Assembly (NCBI GenBank): GCA_031213475.1
Contig: JARUPZ010000024.1
Coordinates: 5,922,038-5,986,037, forward strand
Length of the DNA: 64,000 nucleotides
Direction: 5' to 3'
DNA from: Nereocystis luetkeana
Lineage: Eukaryota > Sar > Phaeophyceae > Laminariales > Laminariaceae
This document shows, piece by piece, positions 11,360-34,019 of this stretch. The translations under genes and the position numbers were made by a program. The notes beneath the pieces are model-generated. The model worked only from the letters and a program-made list of their open reading frames with translations, made no database searches and was not told where the DNA came from. Position 1 is the stretch's first letter, and each line of letters starts with the position of its first letter.

Positions 11360-11455
11360 AGTCAGTCCCGTTTTGGGGGCAAACCACACTCACATTCCAA
11401 TTTTAGCTTGTTGTTTTGTCCCTAAAAAACGGGAGACTGCATTCCTAAAAGGGTC
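11360..11455. mobile_element. MITE family A copy, degenerate
   Basis: Arms GTCAGTCCCGTTTTGGGGGC and TTGTCCCTAAAAAACGGG remain; the TTAA ends are lost. Confidence 0.65.
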
Positions 11456-11986
11456 CAAGTTACGACATCCAGTCACTGATTGATGCCGCGTATATAGTTA
11501 TTATGCTTTCCACCCGACAATATATTGTATATATTGTATGTATCTTCCTTCAGCTTGTTGTATTGCATCCCTTTTCATTTATTTTCGTTTTTTTTGCTCG
11601 CTTCCTTGTTTTCCTCCGTCGTGGCGGAATCTGTCTATCTACGACTTTTCTTGCAGAGAACACACTCGAAGTAAGCCGTATACCGTATACCAGGTACCTG
11701 GTATGAAGTACGCCCTAAGCCGTACCGGCCGCCGTCGTATCGTAAGTAGTACTACAGCTATACTGTATGTATGTGTAGGTCGTATCGCGTGTGTGTGTGC
11801 TATTTTCCCGTTTTTTTCGTGTTTTTATTCGTTTTTTTCTTACCAGGTATGTGAGAGGCATTTTTTGCCTCAGGAGGCAATATTCCACTCCATCTATATA
11901 CTTCGAGCATATATATGTCATTGGAGCCTATCCTGTCATCACGGACTGCAGCATTGTTTTTTTTGTGGTGGTAATAGCAATAGTAG
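11455..11986. other. No recognisable gene
   Basis: T-rich sequence with CCAGG-type TA footprints at about 11690 and 11845. No convincing coding sequence. Confidence 0.4.
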
Positions 11987-12102
11987 TATTACGGGGGACC
12001 ATACTTAATACCAGGTAGGACCTATGGTATACATAAAAAACTATATATTTGACCATTTTTACTAACAATATTTGGTCCTACTAACTATGGTCCCCCGTAA
12101 TA
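11987..12102. mobile_element. MITE family B copy carrying a CCAGG footprint
   Basis: Ends as in other B copies. At 12009-12017 it reads TA-CCAGG-TA, where other copies have a single TA before GGACC. Confidence 0.85.
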
Positions 12103-12279
12103 GTAGTGGTAGAAGTAGTGATAGTAGTAACTGTAGTAGTAGTAGTAGTAGTAGTAGTAGTCGCAGCAGCAGTAGTAGTAGTAGTAGTAGTAGTAGTAGC
12201 AGCAGTAGTAGTAGTAATAGTAGTAGTGGTAGTAGTGGTAGTAGTAGTAGTGGTAGTAACAAGCAGTAATAGTCGTAGT

Positions 12280-12318
<39 letters not shown>

Positions 12319-12375
12319 TGGTAATAGTAGTAGTATGGTAATAGTAGTAGTAGTAGTAGTATTTAATAGTAGCAA
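12103..12375. repeat. TAG/GTA trinucleotide microsatellite
   Basis: About 270 bp of (GTA)n with interruptions, directly abutting the family B MITE. It produces spurious poly-Leu, poly-Tyr, poly-Ser and poly-Val frames. Confidence 0.9.
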
Positions 12376-12620
12376 GCAGTATAGTAGTATTCATACACTG
12401 TTCCCGGGTATAAGTATCAACAGCAGCAATAAGAGAAGAGAGAGGGGTACCTTAGGAGTACTCGTACGTATTAATAGTACTGTAGTACGTACTGCAGTGG
12501 CTGTCGTTACATACAAACTCGCGCGGAAGGATGCCATTTATACTGGTAGTAACTGTAGTCGCCAACTTGTGTGCGTTCGTGGACAGCGTATATGGCGGAC
12601 GCTTCAGGCAACTCGAACGG

Positions 12621-12837
12621 GCTTATAGTACCGCAGTCCCGTTTTGGGAACTGGTCCAACTATTACGGGGGGGCATAGTAAACAGGACCTACGGTACACA
12701 CAACAACCTCTATATTTACCCATTTTTAATAACAATATTTGGTCCTATTTACTATGGTTCCGGTAACAGTTCATATTCGAATGGTTTGTCCCCTAAACAG
12801 GACTACTGCAATCCTATTATTATAATAGAAGGGTTAA
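12621..12837. mobile_element. MITE family A copy split by a family B insertion
   Basis: Left arm CCGCAGTCCCGTTTTGGG at 12630-12648; right arm TTTGTCCCCTAAACAGGAC and a GGGTTAA end at 12784-12836. Between them lies a family B copy. Confidence 0.8.
12661..12765. mobile_element. MITE family B copy nested in family A
   Basis: TATTACGGGGGGGCATAG to CTATGGTTCCGGTAA, inserted in the middle of an A element. B was therefore active after this A copy landed. Confidence 0.8.
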
Positions 12838-12904
12838 CTTAGTTATTGGCGCCGGCGAAGGACATACTCGCATTCGCCGTGATAAAAAAACTGGTATGAA
12901 TTAC

Positions 12905-13115
12905 CATTGTAAATAGGACCAAACATTGTTATTACGGGGGGCCATAGTTAACAGGACCAAATATTGTTAGTGAAAATGGTTAAATATAAAGGTTTTTATG
13001 TATACCATAGGTCCTGTTAACTAGGGTCCCCCGTAATAGTAAAAATAGCGAAATATATACCAGGTAGGTTTTTTGGGTGTACCGTAGGTCCTATTTAATA
13101 TGGTCCCCCGTAATA
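12905..13115. mobile_element. MITE family B copy interrupted by another B copy
   Basis: The outer element is present as AAATAGGACCAAACATTGT on the left and GTAAAAATAGCGAAATATA to CCCCCGTAATA on the right. The right part carries TA-CCAGG-TA at 13058-13066. Confidence 0.75.
12930..13038. mobile_element. MITE family B copy nested in family B
   Basis: The inner element sits at ATTGT-TA/TA-GTAAAAAT of the outer copy. Uninterrupted copies read ATTGTTAGTAAAAAT, so the target duplication is TA. Confidence 0.85.
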
Positions 13116-13119
13116 GTTG

Positions 13120-13640
13120 GTCCGGATGAAGAATACAAGGAGCACACAGCGGCAGCTTGTTGATGTGTATGGCCGAATGGAAACCGACGGGGCAATGCTG
13201 TCGCTGTTGCGGCTGTACATGTAGTTTAGTACCCCGTGGATCTCGCTGATTCGTTCGTGCTTCCCTCGTTCATTACATACACCCCCAGGCTTTTTTCGTC
13301 TCGAAAGCAAAAGCAAACTAACGCAAACAGTAGTGTAGACGCGTACTTTCGCTAACGCTACCAGCCAACAAACAAACGCACGCAGGTGGTCTGTTTTCTC
13401 CACCCTCCCATCACACGCACACAGCGCCTACGCACATCCAACAACACCACCACCACCACCACCACCACCACCACCACCACCGCCATCATCACCACCACCG
13501 AAACAAATGGCGGAAACAAGCAACTAACAAATGATCGGAGAACAACTAAAAGCGCGAACGACGGCAACAACGATCAAGTACCAGGCAACAATCGGTGGTC
13601 TTATTATTATACCCGTAGCAAATAGCACTATTAATACTAC
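13120..13640. other. Intergenic sequence with an ACC microsatellite
   Basis: 13444-13500 is (CAC)n/(ACC)n. The rest shows no coding motif; open frames around it are shaped by the repeat. Confidence 0.5.
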
Positions 13641-13649
13641 TAAAAACAC

Positions 13650-14725
13650 GTATCACAGGTAGTAGGTATAATACACCTGAATCTCCCAATGCCAAGGTCG
13701 GGCCCAACCTTCGTTACAATATTCCTCGAATATTCTTGGACCTTTCTGGGAATCTTCCTCGAGTTCGAATCTTCTTGGAATCCTATTCAACCTTGACGTT
13801 AGCAATCCTCTCGGATTCTTTGTGGAACATTCTTGGGAAACGTATCGGATATTCCCGGAATTTTCTCGAGACAGGTTTCTTGGGCTGTTTTTTCCGCGCA
13901 GACCCACGGCGTTGAAACAACCCGCTCTCCCCTCCCCGTCATGATCGAAAAGAGCAAAGTAGAAGAGAAACAAATGCACACGAGCACGTAGATATGATAT
14001 AAATCGATAGATAATAGACAGATGCAAATAACTCCCAGAGAAGAGTGCAGCAGCAGTGCAGCCATATATTTGGCGAATTGACACCTTTCCCCGTCAGAAC
14101 AACATACGCATGTGCACCGCCTGCTCCCCAAAACATGCCCCGCAGGGGTTGGACTGTAGTGACCCCCCTCCCCCCCCCCCCCTCCCACCTCCTCGCCAAA
14201 TCCAAATTTCGTCGATGGAAACCTCTAGAGGAGAGACTTCCAGGGACGCGAAACTGCGACCCAACGAAAACAAAAGAAAAAACACAGACGCTTCAAGATC
14301 CCCCCCCCCCCCCCCCCCCCCTTTCCCCCGTCCCCCTTTCACACTTTTACAATTACTACTGCAAAAGTGAATGCACTTGTGATCCCAACTATCTTGCCCG
14401 CTGAAACTTTGATGCTGGGTTACAGCAGGCGTCTGAGGACAGAAGACGGAATTTTTTTTTGAATATAGTGACAGGGGCGGTACCCTCATGGGCTATCGAA
14501 AATGCCGCCACCCGCCCGGGACGAGATGGGAACACTAGATACGACTAGGCGGCCGAGACCATGAAAAACGGCAACAATCTTCGATCCACGAGCCGACAAA
14601 AACCGTACTTACGGCCGAAATCTTTCTGCTGTGGCGTGATTGTCAACAACCCAGTCAGTCAAAAGAGAAGGCATGATCCCCTCTCTGCCCAGCCATAGCA
14701 CCGCTCCCCTGCGCTTCCGCACACG

Positions 14726-14764
<39 letters not shown>

Positions 14765-15640
14765 ACTCGTCACACACCTACCTGGTACGGCTATAGGAAC
14801 ACACCCTTTCCTCTATCGTGAAACTCAAACTCAGCACGCCCCCCCCCCCCCCCCCCCCTCTCAGAATCGCCTCCAAATGCTCTCAAAACCAGGCGGGGTG
14901 GGTGGGCCAGCCGAGGCAAAAAAAACGTCTCTCAGGCCGGGGAAAACCCGACGTGCTCCGTCCCGGCATTTGTAGGGATGCGAGGGTCTATGGTCATACG
15001 ACTACGGCCATGCATAATACCGAGTACCAGCCTCCCCCCCCCCCCCGCCTTTCCCCTTCCCTCGGCCGACCTTTTCCACATAGGCGACTCCCACGGCTAC
15101 ACGAATGCTCGATCAAAAACAAAAATCCATAAAATAAAAAAACAAGGAGGAGGCAAAAGAAAAAGCAATGACCGCCGCAGACCTTACTAGTAACGTGTTT
15201 TACGCCTCGTCTACTGCTAGCCAACTATTGACAGCCAAAAATGATCAAAATCTGACATCAAAGTATTTTTTCCCGAAAAAATCGGGGCAGTGAAGGGACT
15301 TCGAGCGAGACCCCACGCCGGTCCTTCTTCCCCCCCCCCCCCCCCCCCTCCCCCTTTCCCCCCCCCCCCCCTCCCCCTTTTCCCCCTTCCCGCCCCCCCG
15401 CCTCGTCCCGATAGCCTCCAGCATCCATCTTCACTCCCCCCCCCCCACCCCTGTTCACCCCCCCCCCCCCCCCCCCTCTAACTCCCGCTGTCATCCCCCC
15501 TCCTATTATATCCGTCTTACACAGTGGTCCCCCGCCCCTCCTCTCCCACTCTCTTTCAATCGTCCAACCGGTGTCAATTCAAGGCGAGAAAAGCAGCAGC
15601 ATTAGCAGCGCCCCTACTCAAGTCAGCCACGAGCGCACGG
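13650..15640. other. C-run-rich non-coding region
   Basis: Long C homopolymers occur near 14165-14190, 14300-14320, 14727-14763, 14838-14858, 15030-15048, 15330-15375 and 15455-15477. They make proline-rich spurious frames. No gene motif was found apart from a family D repeat at 14.94-15.04 kb. Confidence 0.6.
14938..15045 (+). repeat. Family D repeat copy
   Basis: GAAAACCCGACGTGCTCCGT, GGATGCGAGGGTCTATGGTC, ATACGACTACGGCCATGCAT and a C-run. The same order recurs at 27.15 and 48.28 kb, and inverted at 20.9, 21.3, 28.5 and 32.4 kb. Confidence 0.75.
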
Positions 15641-15654
15641 CGCAAACCCCCTTG

Positions 15655-15758
15655 AACCCTTCTAGGGCTGCAGTCTCGTTTTGGGGACAATTGGGGGACA
15701 ACTTACTCGGAATTTGACTGGTGTGTTCCCAAAACGGGACTGCAGTTCTAGAAGGGTT
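15655..15758. mobile_element. MITE family A copy
   Basis: AACCCTTCTAGGGCTGCAGT to CTGCAGTTCTAGAAGGGTT with a duplicated GGGGACAA in the left arm; TTAA ends decayed. Confidence 0.75.
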
Positions 15759-15759
15759 G

Positions 15760-17470
15760 ATATCCTTACGAAGGCCCGACACACTGCTGTACTACGAACA
15801 GTACGAGCAGTACGCGCACGCACAGAAGTAGTTACCAAAAACAAGGAGCAAGATGATGTAAGGAAGAAGAAGAAAAAAAAAAAGAGCACAAAAAAAAAAT
15901 ATATATATCAAAAACATAAGAAACGGCGCTCAAGGCGATCGATCCCACACACGTACGGAAGGCCCTATGCACGAAGTTACAACCGACTTCGCAGGCTATA
16001 CGTACGAGATACTAATATAACTCAATGCAGCTTTTCTTATATACATGTGTACTATACCGTGCTACTCATCTGGTACACACATACACACAGCCGCTGGAAA
16101 ATAGAGGAAGACAAGTAGGGCACCAAACTTGTCCAAATAAAAACAACAACAGCAATGCAAAACAATACAGCAAAAAAACAAAAACATGAACCTTGTTCGG
16201 ACACAAAATTCCGACTCAAACCATCTGAGAAAAGTACCAAGAAATGGCCGCAAGAGTCTCCGCCACACCGTTCAACGGATCTATTCAACAGACCTTTACC
16301 CCCCCCCCCCTCTCTTTGTTTCTCTCATAGCCGCCGGCATATAGGGGGCGACAGCACTCCGTAGTGCGCGAAACCGAAACGCCTCCTTAAACCTATTTTC
16401 TGTAACTTGCCACTTCTGAAACAGTCATACGTAGATTCGAACGCAGAGCTGCCACCGCACAGCACACGCAATAATGAGCTGATGACCCGTAACACCCTTC
16501 GGTTATCGGTTGAAAAAACGTCTGAGCTGTTTCACCCCTCGTGCGTATGATGATATGTCTGATGTGTCTGTCTACAGATAGATCATCAAGTCCCTCAGTT
16601 GCCGTTGTATCTGCTGTGCTGTGCATAGATGGTATCTATCCAACCCAGGAAACATTTCCTAGGCCATGCAGACTGCGCGGCTCTCACCCGAAAACACGAG
16701 CTTCATAATACAGACTAGGGAGTCTACCCGCCCTCAAAATCTCTAGGCAACCAAGAGGGAATCGACGGTCGGGCCACAGGGTGTGGGATGGACAGTTTGG
16801 TGGGACTGCTTCTACTACGATGTCAACAGGCTGCTTCTACTTCGTTACCAACAGAAGATACATCGACAATACTTCCACACAATAACTTTGTTCGTCCACG
16901 GCACAGAAAAAAAAAAAACTATGGGCGTAAGACATGCATGGCGTCACCTGTCATCCAGGAATATTCCACCAATCAAAGCACGCCTTTTGATTTTTTCGAC
17001 CAATCAGAAAACACGGGGCTAAAAGTCCCCTTTTCTCAACACGTACCAGGTATGATACTTAAAACAAGGTAAATACGATGAGGTAGGAAAGAAACGATCG
17101 GTCGGTCGTTGCTGGATCGGGCCTCCTTACAGAGCGAAAGGGTTTTTTTCCGGCAGTTTTTTTTTCTTAATGAAGGAGAAAAAGGAAACGAATCAAAACA
17201 AAACAAAAAAAAGAAAAAAACAACACGGAAAAAGAAAAAAAAAAAAGACAAACAGTAGTGAGAGAGAAAAAAGCGGGGGAAAAAAAGAAGAAAAAGAGAC
17301 GGTGATAAAAAAGAAAATCATTCTACAGGAAATCAAGAGCAACACGATTGCGAAGTATACAACAAAAAAAAATAATTGTACATACCATACTTATGTGGGC
17401 TGCCGGAAGAGAGGATTTATTGATAACAAGCTTCAAAATAAAAAGTGCGAAGACAACTGCTGTCACTGTT
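15760..17470. other. A/T-rich non-coding region
   Basis: Long A-runs and CA-rich stretches (17170-17360 is nearly pure purine). No motif-bearing frame on either strand. Confidence 0.4.
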
Positions 17471-17499
17471 AGTCCTCGCGCGGGCGACCGGGGTACCGC

Positions 17500-17960
17500 G
17501 ATGAATCGTGCTATACACCACGCAAAACATCACGTGTGTCATCATCCATCACGTGCCATTATATATGGCGTGCTCTAACGTGCAACGTGCCCCCTTAAAC
17601 CACGCCCCCAACGATATCACGGGGGGCCCAACGCGTCACGACATCACTGTACACCCCGCGATGTGACGGGTTGGGGACCACGTGCTACGTACGACATCAC
17701 CTCCCACCCTGCGATACATCACGAGGGGCCACCGCGTCCCATCTCGTGGGCCACGACGCGAGTCGTCACCGCGCCATGATACACACATACACACCACGTG
17801 CCATCTTGCGCGTCACCACGCGAGCCGTCCCGCGTCGGATGCTACGCCGCGTGAAAATCCTACACGTCAGGGACCAACCCACACACCCTCACACTCACAC
17901 ACCCACCCTCAACCCTTGTACATGTGCAAAAGCCGTGGCACCCTCGTCCCAAGTAGTCTG
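17500..17960. other. ACGTG/CGTCACG-rich low-complexity stretch
   Basis: Frequent CACGTG-like words (CATCACGTG, CACGTGCC, CGCGTCACG) without a fixed period. No coding motif. Confidence 0.4.
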
Positions 17961-18159
17961 GCATGACAGCAGATACAAAGACTTTCACGAGGGTTTTTAC
18001 AGGGATCGCAAGCCTTCACGAGAGTTCACAAGGATTGAAAGCCACGAGCGCTGCAGCAGCTTCCCACAGCAGCACCCCCCCCCAAAAAAAAAAAAAAAAA
18101 AAACACCCGGCCAAAAATAGTAAAAACGTGCCGAGGGGTGGGGCTTGGACGATCATTTT

Positions 18160-19190
18160 TTTGTCAGGTCGACCTTGCGCTCTCGGTCAAGGCACAAGCT
18201 TCCCAGATACACACCCACCCACCCACTCGAACGATACAAACACGAGCCGGGGGGCGGCTTGACCAATTCACGGTCTTGGAGCGGGTCAGCTTGCGCTCTC
18301 GCTCCGACATCGTCACCAATAGAAACACGCTACAGAGGGCGGTTCGGCCAATCAGCGGCATAGCGGGCCAGCTTGCGCAAGGCACAAACTTCCCAGTTAC
18401 ATCTACTCACCCATCCACGTACCAACCCAAGCAACCACCCGACCACTAGAAAAACGCGGCCGGGGGGCGGCATGGCCAATCTAAGGTCTAGAGCGGGTCA
18501 GCTCGCGCTCTCGCGCGGGCGATGCGACCAATAGAAGCACGCGACGGAGGGCGGTTTGGCCAATCAGCGGTCTAGGCGGCCAGCTTGCGCTCTCGCTTAC
18601 GGCACAAATACTTCCTAGATACACCTGCTCGCCCATCCACGCACCAACCCGAACAGCCAGCCGATCGATATAAACACCCGGCGGAGTGCGGCTTGGCCAA
18701 TGAACGATCTAGAGCGGGTCAGCTCGCGTTCTCGCGCCGACGTTGCGACCAATGGAAACACGCTGAGGAAGGCGGCTCGGCCAATCAGCGCCCTAGCGGG
18801 CCAGCTCGCGCAAGGCACGAACTTCCCACTTAGACCTATTCGACCATCCACGCACCAGCCCAACCAATCACTCGACAGTTAGACCTACTCGACCATCCAC
18901 GCACCAGCCCCAGCAATCACCCGACCAATAAAACCACGCGGCAGGGGGGGGGGGCTTGGCCAATCAACGGTCTAGAGCGGGTCAGCTCGCGCTCTCGCAA
19001 TGGCGATGCGACCAATAGAAACACGCGACGGAAGGCGGCTCGGCCAATAACCGGTCTAGCGGGTCAGCGCGCGCTCAAGGTCGTTGCGAGGCAATCCGCC
19101 ACCCGACCAATAGAAACACGCGGCGGGGGGGGGGGGGGGGGGGAAGGCTTGGCCAATCAACGGTCTACACAGCGGGTCCGCTCGCGCTCA
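18160..19190. repeat. CCAAT-rich long tandem array
   Basis: About four diverged units of roughly 240 bp. Each holds GGCGGCTTGGCCAATCA, GAGCGGGTCAGCTCGCGCTC, GCGACCAATAGAAACACGC, GGCCAATCAGCG, GCGGGCCAGCTTGCGC and an ACTTCCCAG...CATCCACGCACCA tract. Each unit has several CCAAT pentamers. Confidence 0.8.
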
Positions 19191-19514
19191 CGCTCTAGCA
19201 CTCGCGACAAGTGTTTGGGTACTGAACGAAAGTTTGAGTCCGATGCAAAACCGATAAACGAGAAAACACTTCGTACTCGATCCGACTTCGAGATTTGATA
19301 CATTCGAAGCTTTCGTTCAGCATCCGCAAAAAAAAAAAAAAAAAAAAAACATGGGGAGATGCCTGCCAGGGGATGGGAGGGCATAACACGTCCGACACGA
19401 TATATCCACATCGATCGAACCTCCGAATAGGTCGACAACACCGGGACATTCCACACGACACCCGAACAGCACTATAACTCGCGACCCTCGCGCACAATCT
19501 CGACGCAGGATACG

Positions 19515-30710
<11,196 letters not shown>

Positions 30711-30949
30711 CTGCTATGACCGACAGAGAGCGGGGAGGGGGGGGCGGGGGGGAGAGGGGGAGGAAGGGAGGAGTAACGAGGCCGGAAGGGGGGAGGGTGG
30801 GAGAGGGGCGGGGGGGGGCGGGAGCAGGGAGAGGAACTGAGAATGCGTTTCTTACATAGTATTAATATTAGTAGTAGATACGGTGATAATATACGAGTCC
30901 TCAAGACGACGAATTTGGTGGGACCAAAGCACGAGCGTAGACCCAACCC

Positions 30950-31950
30950 GAACCCCCCAACCCGGACCCAGAACGGGCCAGACGCGTGCCTGCGCCGAGC
31001 TCAAGCTTCTTCGCTCAAGTCGTTCAGAAGTACCATGCGTGAACTGCGGCCCACAATTTTCCTTCAGACGCCTACTAAAATAATAGCACTAACCTATTGA
31101 AATAATATCACTAACAGGGAGTTGTAAACCCCTCTGGAAACTTGTGACCCACCGCTCGAAGGTCTATCTCTCGTAAGTCGTTGACAGGTGTACCGCAGCA
31201 ATCAATATATATACACAAGCGAAATGGCGGTATTGTGGAAGCCAAACATGCCAATGAACATAGGAGAACCGGTCGTTTCGGGCGCGTCGAGGGTTCTGTC
31301 CGCTTTAATAAGCTGGTTTTAGTGTGGGAGGCGGTAACTCAAGGAGGCGAAAGTGCGATCCTCTGTATATAAGCAAGCACCTTTTGGGGTATAGGAGGGG
31401 CACGTCAACTAATAATTTTTTTTCTCGAATGGCCGAGGAAAAGTTCTGGAACGAACGCTCTCACGATCCGTTTGTAATCAAGAAAAAAATAATAAATTAA
31501 TCACACAGCCGTAAGAACAGCCGATACAAGAAAAAAAAACTTCGCGAGCAGCTTTTGAGATCGAACATTTCCTGAAAAACTCGATTTTTTTTACGGTGTG
31601 GCTGTATGATACGGTCTCCTATTAATAGGGTAACACCAAGTTTTCTGAGGCTCCATACTTGATCATAGGAGCTCCATACCTCCCCCAAAAAACCGATCAC
31701 CAACAAAAAAATCAAAAACAAACAAGCAGAAACGAAAAACGAATGAACACTCCCAAAGCCTCTGAGGAAAGCAACCAAAATTGAATCGGTCACTAACAGC
31801 AACCGAAAAAAAATCGTCACTCACAGCTGACGTATTTAGACAATTCCATACAATTTATATGGTATATTTTCAAAACCCGATGAAAACTTCTAGAGTAGTG
31901 AGCACAGTAGCTACTGGCTGCTGTGGGTCTGTGGGTACATTACTTAACTA
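30950..31950. other. No recognisable gene
   Basis: 31545-31700 shares AGGAGCTCCATACCTC and CTGAGGCT/CTGAGTCT words with 60.72-60.88 kb, a diverged repeat (family F). Otherwise featureless. Confidence 0.4.
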
Positions 31951-31951
31951 C

Positions 31952-32060
31952 TATTACGGGGGACCATAGTTAATAGGACCAAATATTATTAGTAAAAATG
32001 GTTAAATATATAGGTTTTTATGTATGACATAGGTCCTATTAACTATGGTCCCCCGTAATA
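31952..32060. mobile_element. MITE family B copy
   Basis: TATTACGGGGGACCATAG to GGTCCCCCGTAATA; intact. Confidence 0.9.
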
Positions 32061-32111
32061 TCATACCCCTATCGTATAACGCGTCATTTCCAAGCTTATC
32101 ACCCTTCTATA

Positions 32112-32225
32112 TATTACGGGGGGCCATAGTAAATAGGACCAAATATTGTTGGTAAAAATAGGTATGAATAAATATATAGGTTTTCGTGCGTGCCGTAGGT
32201 CCTATTTACTATGGTCCCCCGTAAT
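32112..32225. mobile_element. MITE family B copy
   Basis: Intact copy 50 bp from the last one. It directly abuts a family A copy. Confidence 0.9.
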
Positions 32226-32226
32226 A

Positions 32227-32311
32227 GCACCGCAGTCTCGTCTTTGGGGACGAACCAGTCCAATTACGAGTAGTTTGCCCTCAAAACGGAACTGCGGTAC
32301 TACAAGGGTTA
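32227..32311. mobile_element. MITE family A copy
   Basis: ACCGCAGTCTCGTCTTTGGGG to CGGAACTGCGGTACTACAAG; TTAA decayed. Confidence 0.75.
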
Positions 32312-32349
32312 TGCTAAGGGGGGGGGACTGCAATCCTGTAAAACGGATA

Positions 32350-32640
32350 GGCTAGGGGGGGGGGGTACTCGATAGGAGAGATGTGCTCGATCTCATGCAT
32401 GGCCGTAGTCGTATGACCATAGACCCTCGCATCCCTACGTGCCGGGACGGAGCATGTCGGGTTTTCACCGACCAGGCAGGCATTGTTTGCACCAAGCTAT
32501 GCGAAGTGCCGTGAGGTGTCTGGCGAGTTGCATGAAGGGTGAGCTGCATCCTACTAGGGGAGGGGGGGGGGGGGGGGGCACTCGATAGGAGAGATGTATT
32601 CGATCTCATGGATGGCCGTAGTCGTATGACCAGGGGGGGA
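32350..32640 (-). repeat. Family D repeat copies in tandem
   Basis: A full copy at 32350-32560 and a second start at 32570-32640, each introduced by a G-run and CTCGATAGGAGAGATGT. Confidence 0.75.
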
Positions 32641-32676
32641 GGGGGGGAGGTTTGAGAATAGTACTCGTACAACCAT

Positions 32677-32783
32677 TTTACCCTTTTAGGACTGCAGTCT
32701 CGTTTTGGGGACAATTGGGGACAAATTACTTGGAATTTGAGTGCCTTGTCCCCAAAACGGGACTGGAGTTCTAAAGGGGTTAA
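32677..32783. mobile_element. MITE family A copy
   Basis: CCCTTTTAGGACTGCAGTC to GTTCTAAAGGGGTTAA, with a duplicated GGGGACAA. Confidence 0.8.
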
Positions 32784-33104
32784 TATTGATAGTCTACGTA
32801 GTATTAATAGTGGGATGCCAGAAATACCCCGAGAGAAAAAATCAATAGCTGCCCTGGGCTGGGCCGGGGCTAGGCATTAGGGCAGGGTTGGGCGCTAAGA
32901 ATTTTCGGAGAAAGTTGCGGGCACGGGGGAGGCGCAACGATAAAGAATGCACCGTAATCCTGCCAACTGCTGCCCAGCAGCAGATACAAACCCCTGTAAT
33001 TCTGCGGTGCTGCTGCGCGTTGCTGCGTGATGAACAGAGGGGGGGGAACAAAAAATGGAACGTGGGGGTAGACGGAGAGATGAAGAGACAAAATACCCCC
33101 CGAA

Positions 33105-33245
33105 TATACGCGCGTGTGTTCTTCACATTAATAAACCGTTCTTTCTACCCGTCGGCATTCAGCACAACCAGTGTCCGAGCCGATTCTTCATCCAAGAAGA
33201 CATCCAAGTTCTGTGGTCACGTACGGAAAGGTCAACACTACCACT
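33105..33245 (+). repeat. Family C repeat, 5' part
   Basis: GTGTGTTCTTCACATTAATA then CGTTCTTTCTACCCGTCGGC; truncated before the A-rich block. Confidence 0.7.
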
Positions 33246-33300
33246 ATAAATACCATGTCCTTGTGATACAAGGACCATCGGTTCCATTGGTATATTGGCG

Positions 33301-33392
33301 CTTCTAGGACTGCAGTTCCGTTTTAGGGACGATCCAGCCAGATTTTAGTTTGTCCCCAAAACGAGCAGGACTGCAGTCCAAACAAGGATTAA
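33301..33392. mobile_element. MITE family A copy
   Basis: CTTCTAGGACTGCAGTTCCG to GACTGCAGTCC and GGATTAA. Confidence 0.75.
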
Positions 33393-33497
33393 TAATACTT
33401 GGTACTCCTAGCGGTTCGTGTAGGGAGGGACACAGGCTGGTGCCTGGTACCAGTATGCAACAAGAACGAATCGTGAGACAGATGGGCAGCGGGATCG

Positions 33498-33537
33498 GCA
33501 GCAGCAGCAGCAGCAGCAGCAGTAGCAGCAGCAGCGG
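33498..33537. repeat. CAG microsatellite
   Basis: (AGC)n, about 13 units. Confidence 0.85.
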
Positions 33538-33834
33538 TGATGTCAGTCGGCCAACAGGCTGCCTGCTATCGGCAGGCAAGCAGCACCGACCAGCCCACAA
33601 ACGACTTCATAGTTACGTAAGCAGTAGTTCTAGGCGACACGTGCGTGCTCACACATGTCGCGGATCAAGAGAAGAAGAGCCACAAAAGAAAAAAACAGAA
33701 AAAAAAGCAGCGTGTTGCGGGAAGAAGGCGGGGTATTACCACAGCAGTTCCCTACGAGTATATACCAGGTACATGGATAATATTACATATTCACATTCGA
33801 TGAAAATCGACGAGCAGTGGGAATGCTGAACCAT

Positions 33835-33985
33835 ACGCAAAAAAAAAGGCATGTACCGGGGGGGAAAAGGGTAGACACCTGTGACCACGGCTTGTCCAGA
33901 AGGTCGTCGAGGGTAAAAACCCCCTACCTGGTACGAGTTACTAGGCTGGAAAGTGAAAGTGATGATTAAAAAATAAAATAAAATA
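33835..33985 (+). repeat. Retroposon-like repeat U
   Basis: GACACCTGTGACCACGGCTT, GTCCAGAAGGTCGTCGAGGG, GGCTGGAAAGTGAAAGTGAT, then an AAAATAAAATAAAATAAAT tail. Inverted relatives at 42.24-42.35 and 54.68-54.86 kb. Confidence 0.6.
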
Positions 33986-34019
33986 AATACGAGTACAAGG
34001 TTCGCCTTCCGGGTTATGG

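Noticed and set aside
14640..15494. Proline-rich and glycine-rich frames on both strands
   Set aside because: Generated by C-runs; neither strand shows conserved motifs or splice structure.
17170..17360. Lys-rich coding frame
   Set aside because: Purine-only low-complexity DNA; frames are open because T-containing stops cannot occur.
30711..30946. Extension of the rhomboid N-terminal exon to an ATG at 30946
   Set aside because: The added 79 codons are Pro/Ser from a G/C-run tract that reads as a strong pyrimidine tract followed by CATAGCAG, so an acceptor is more likely than a start exon.
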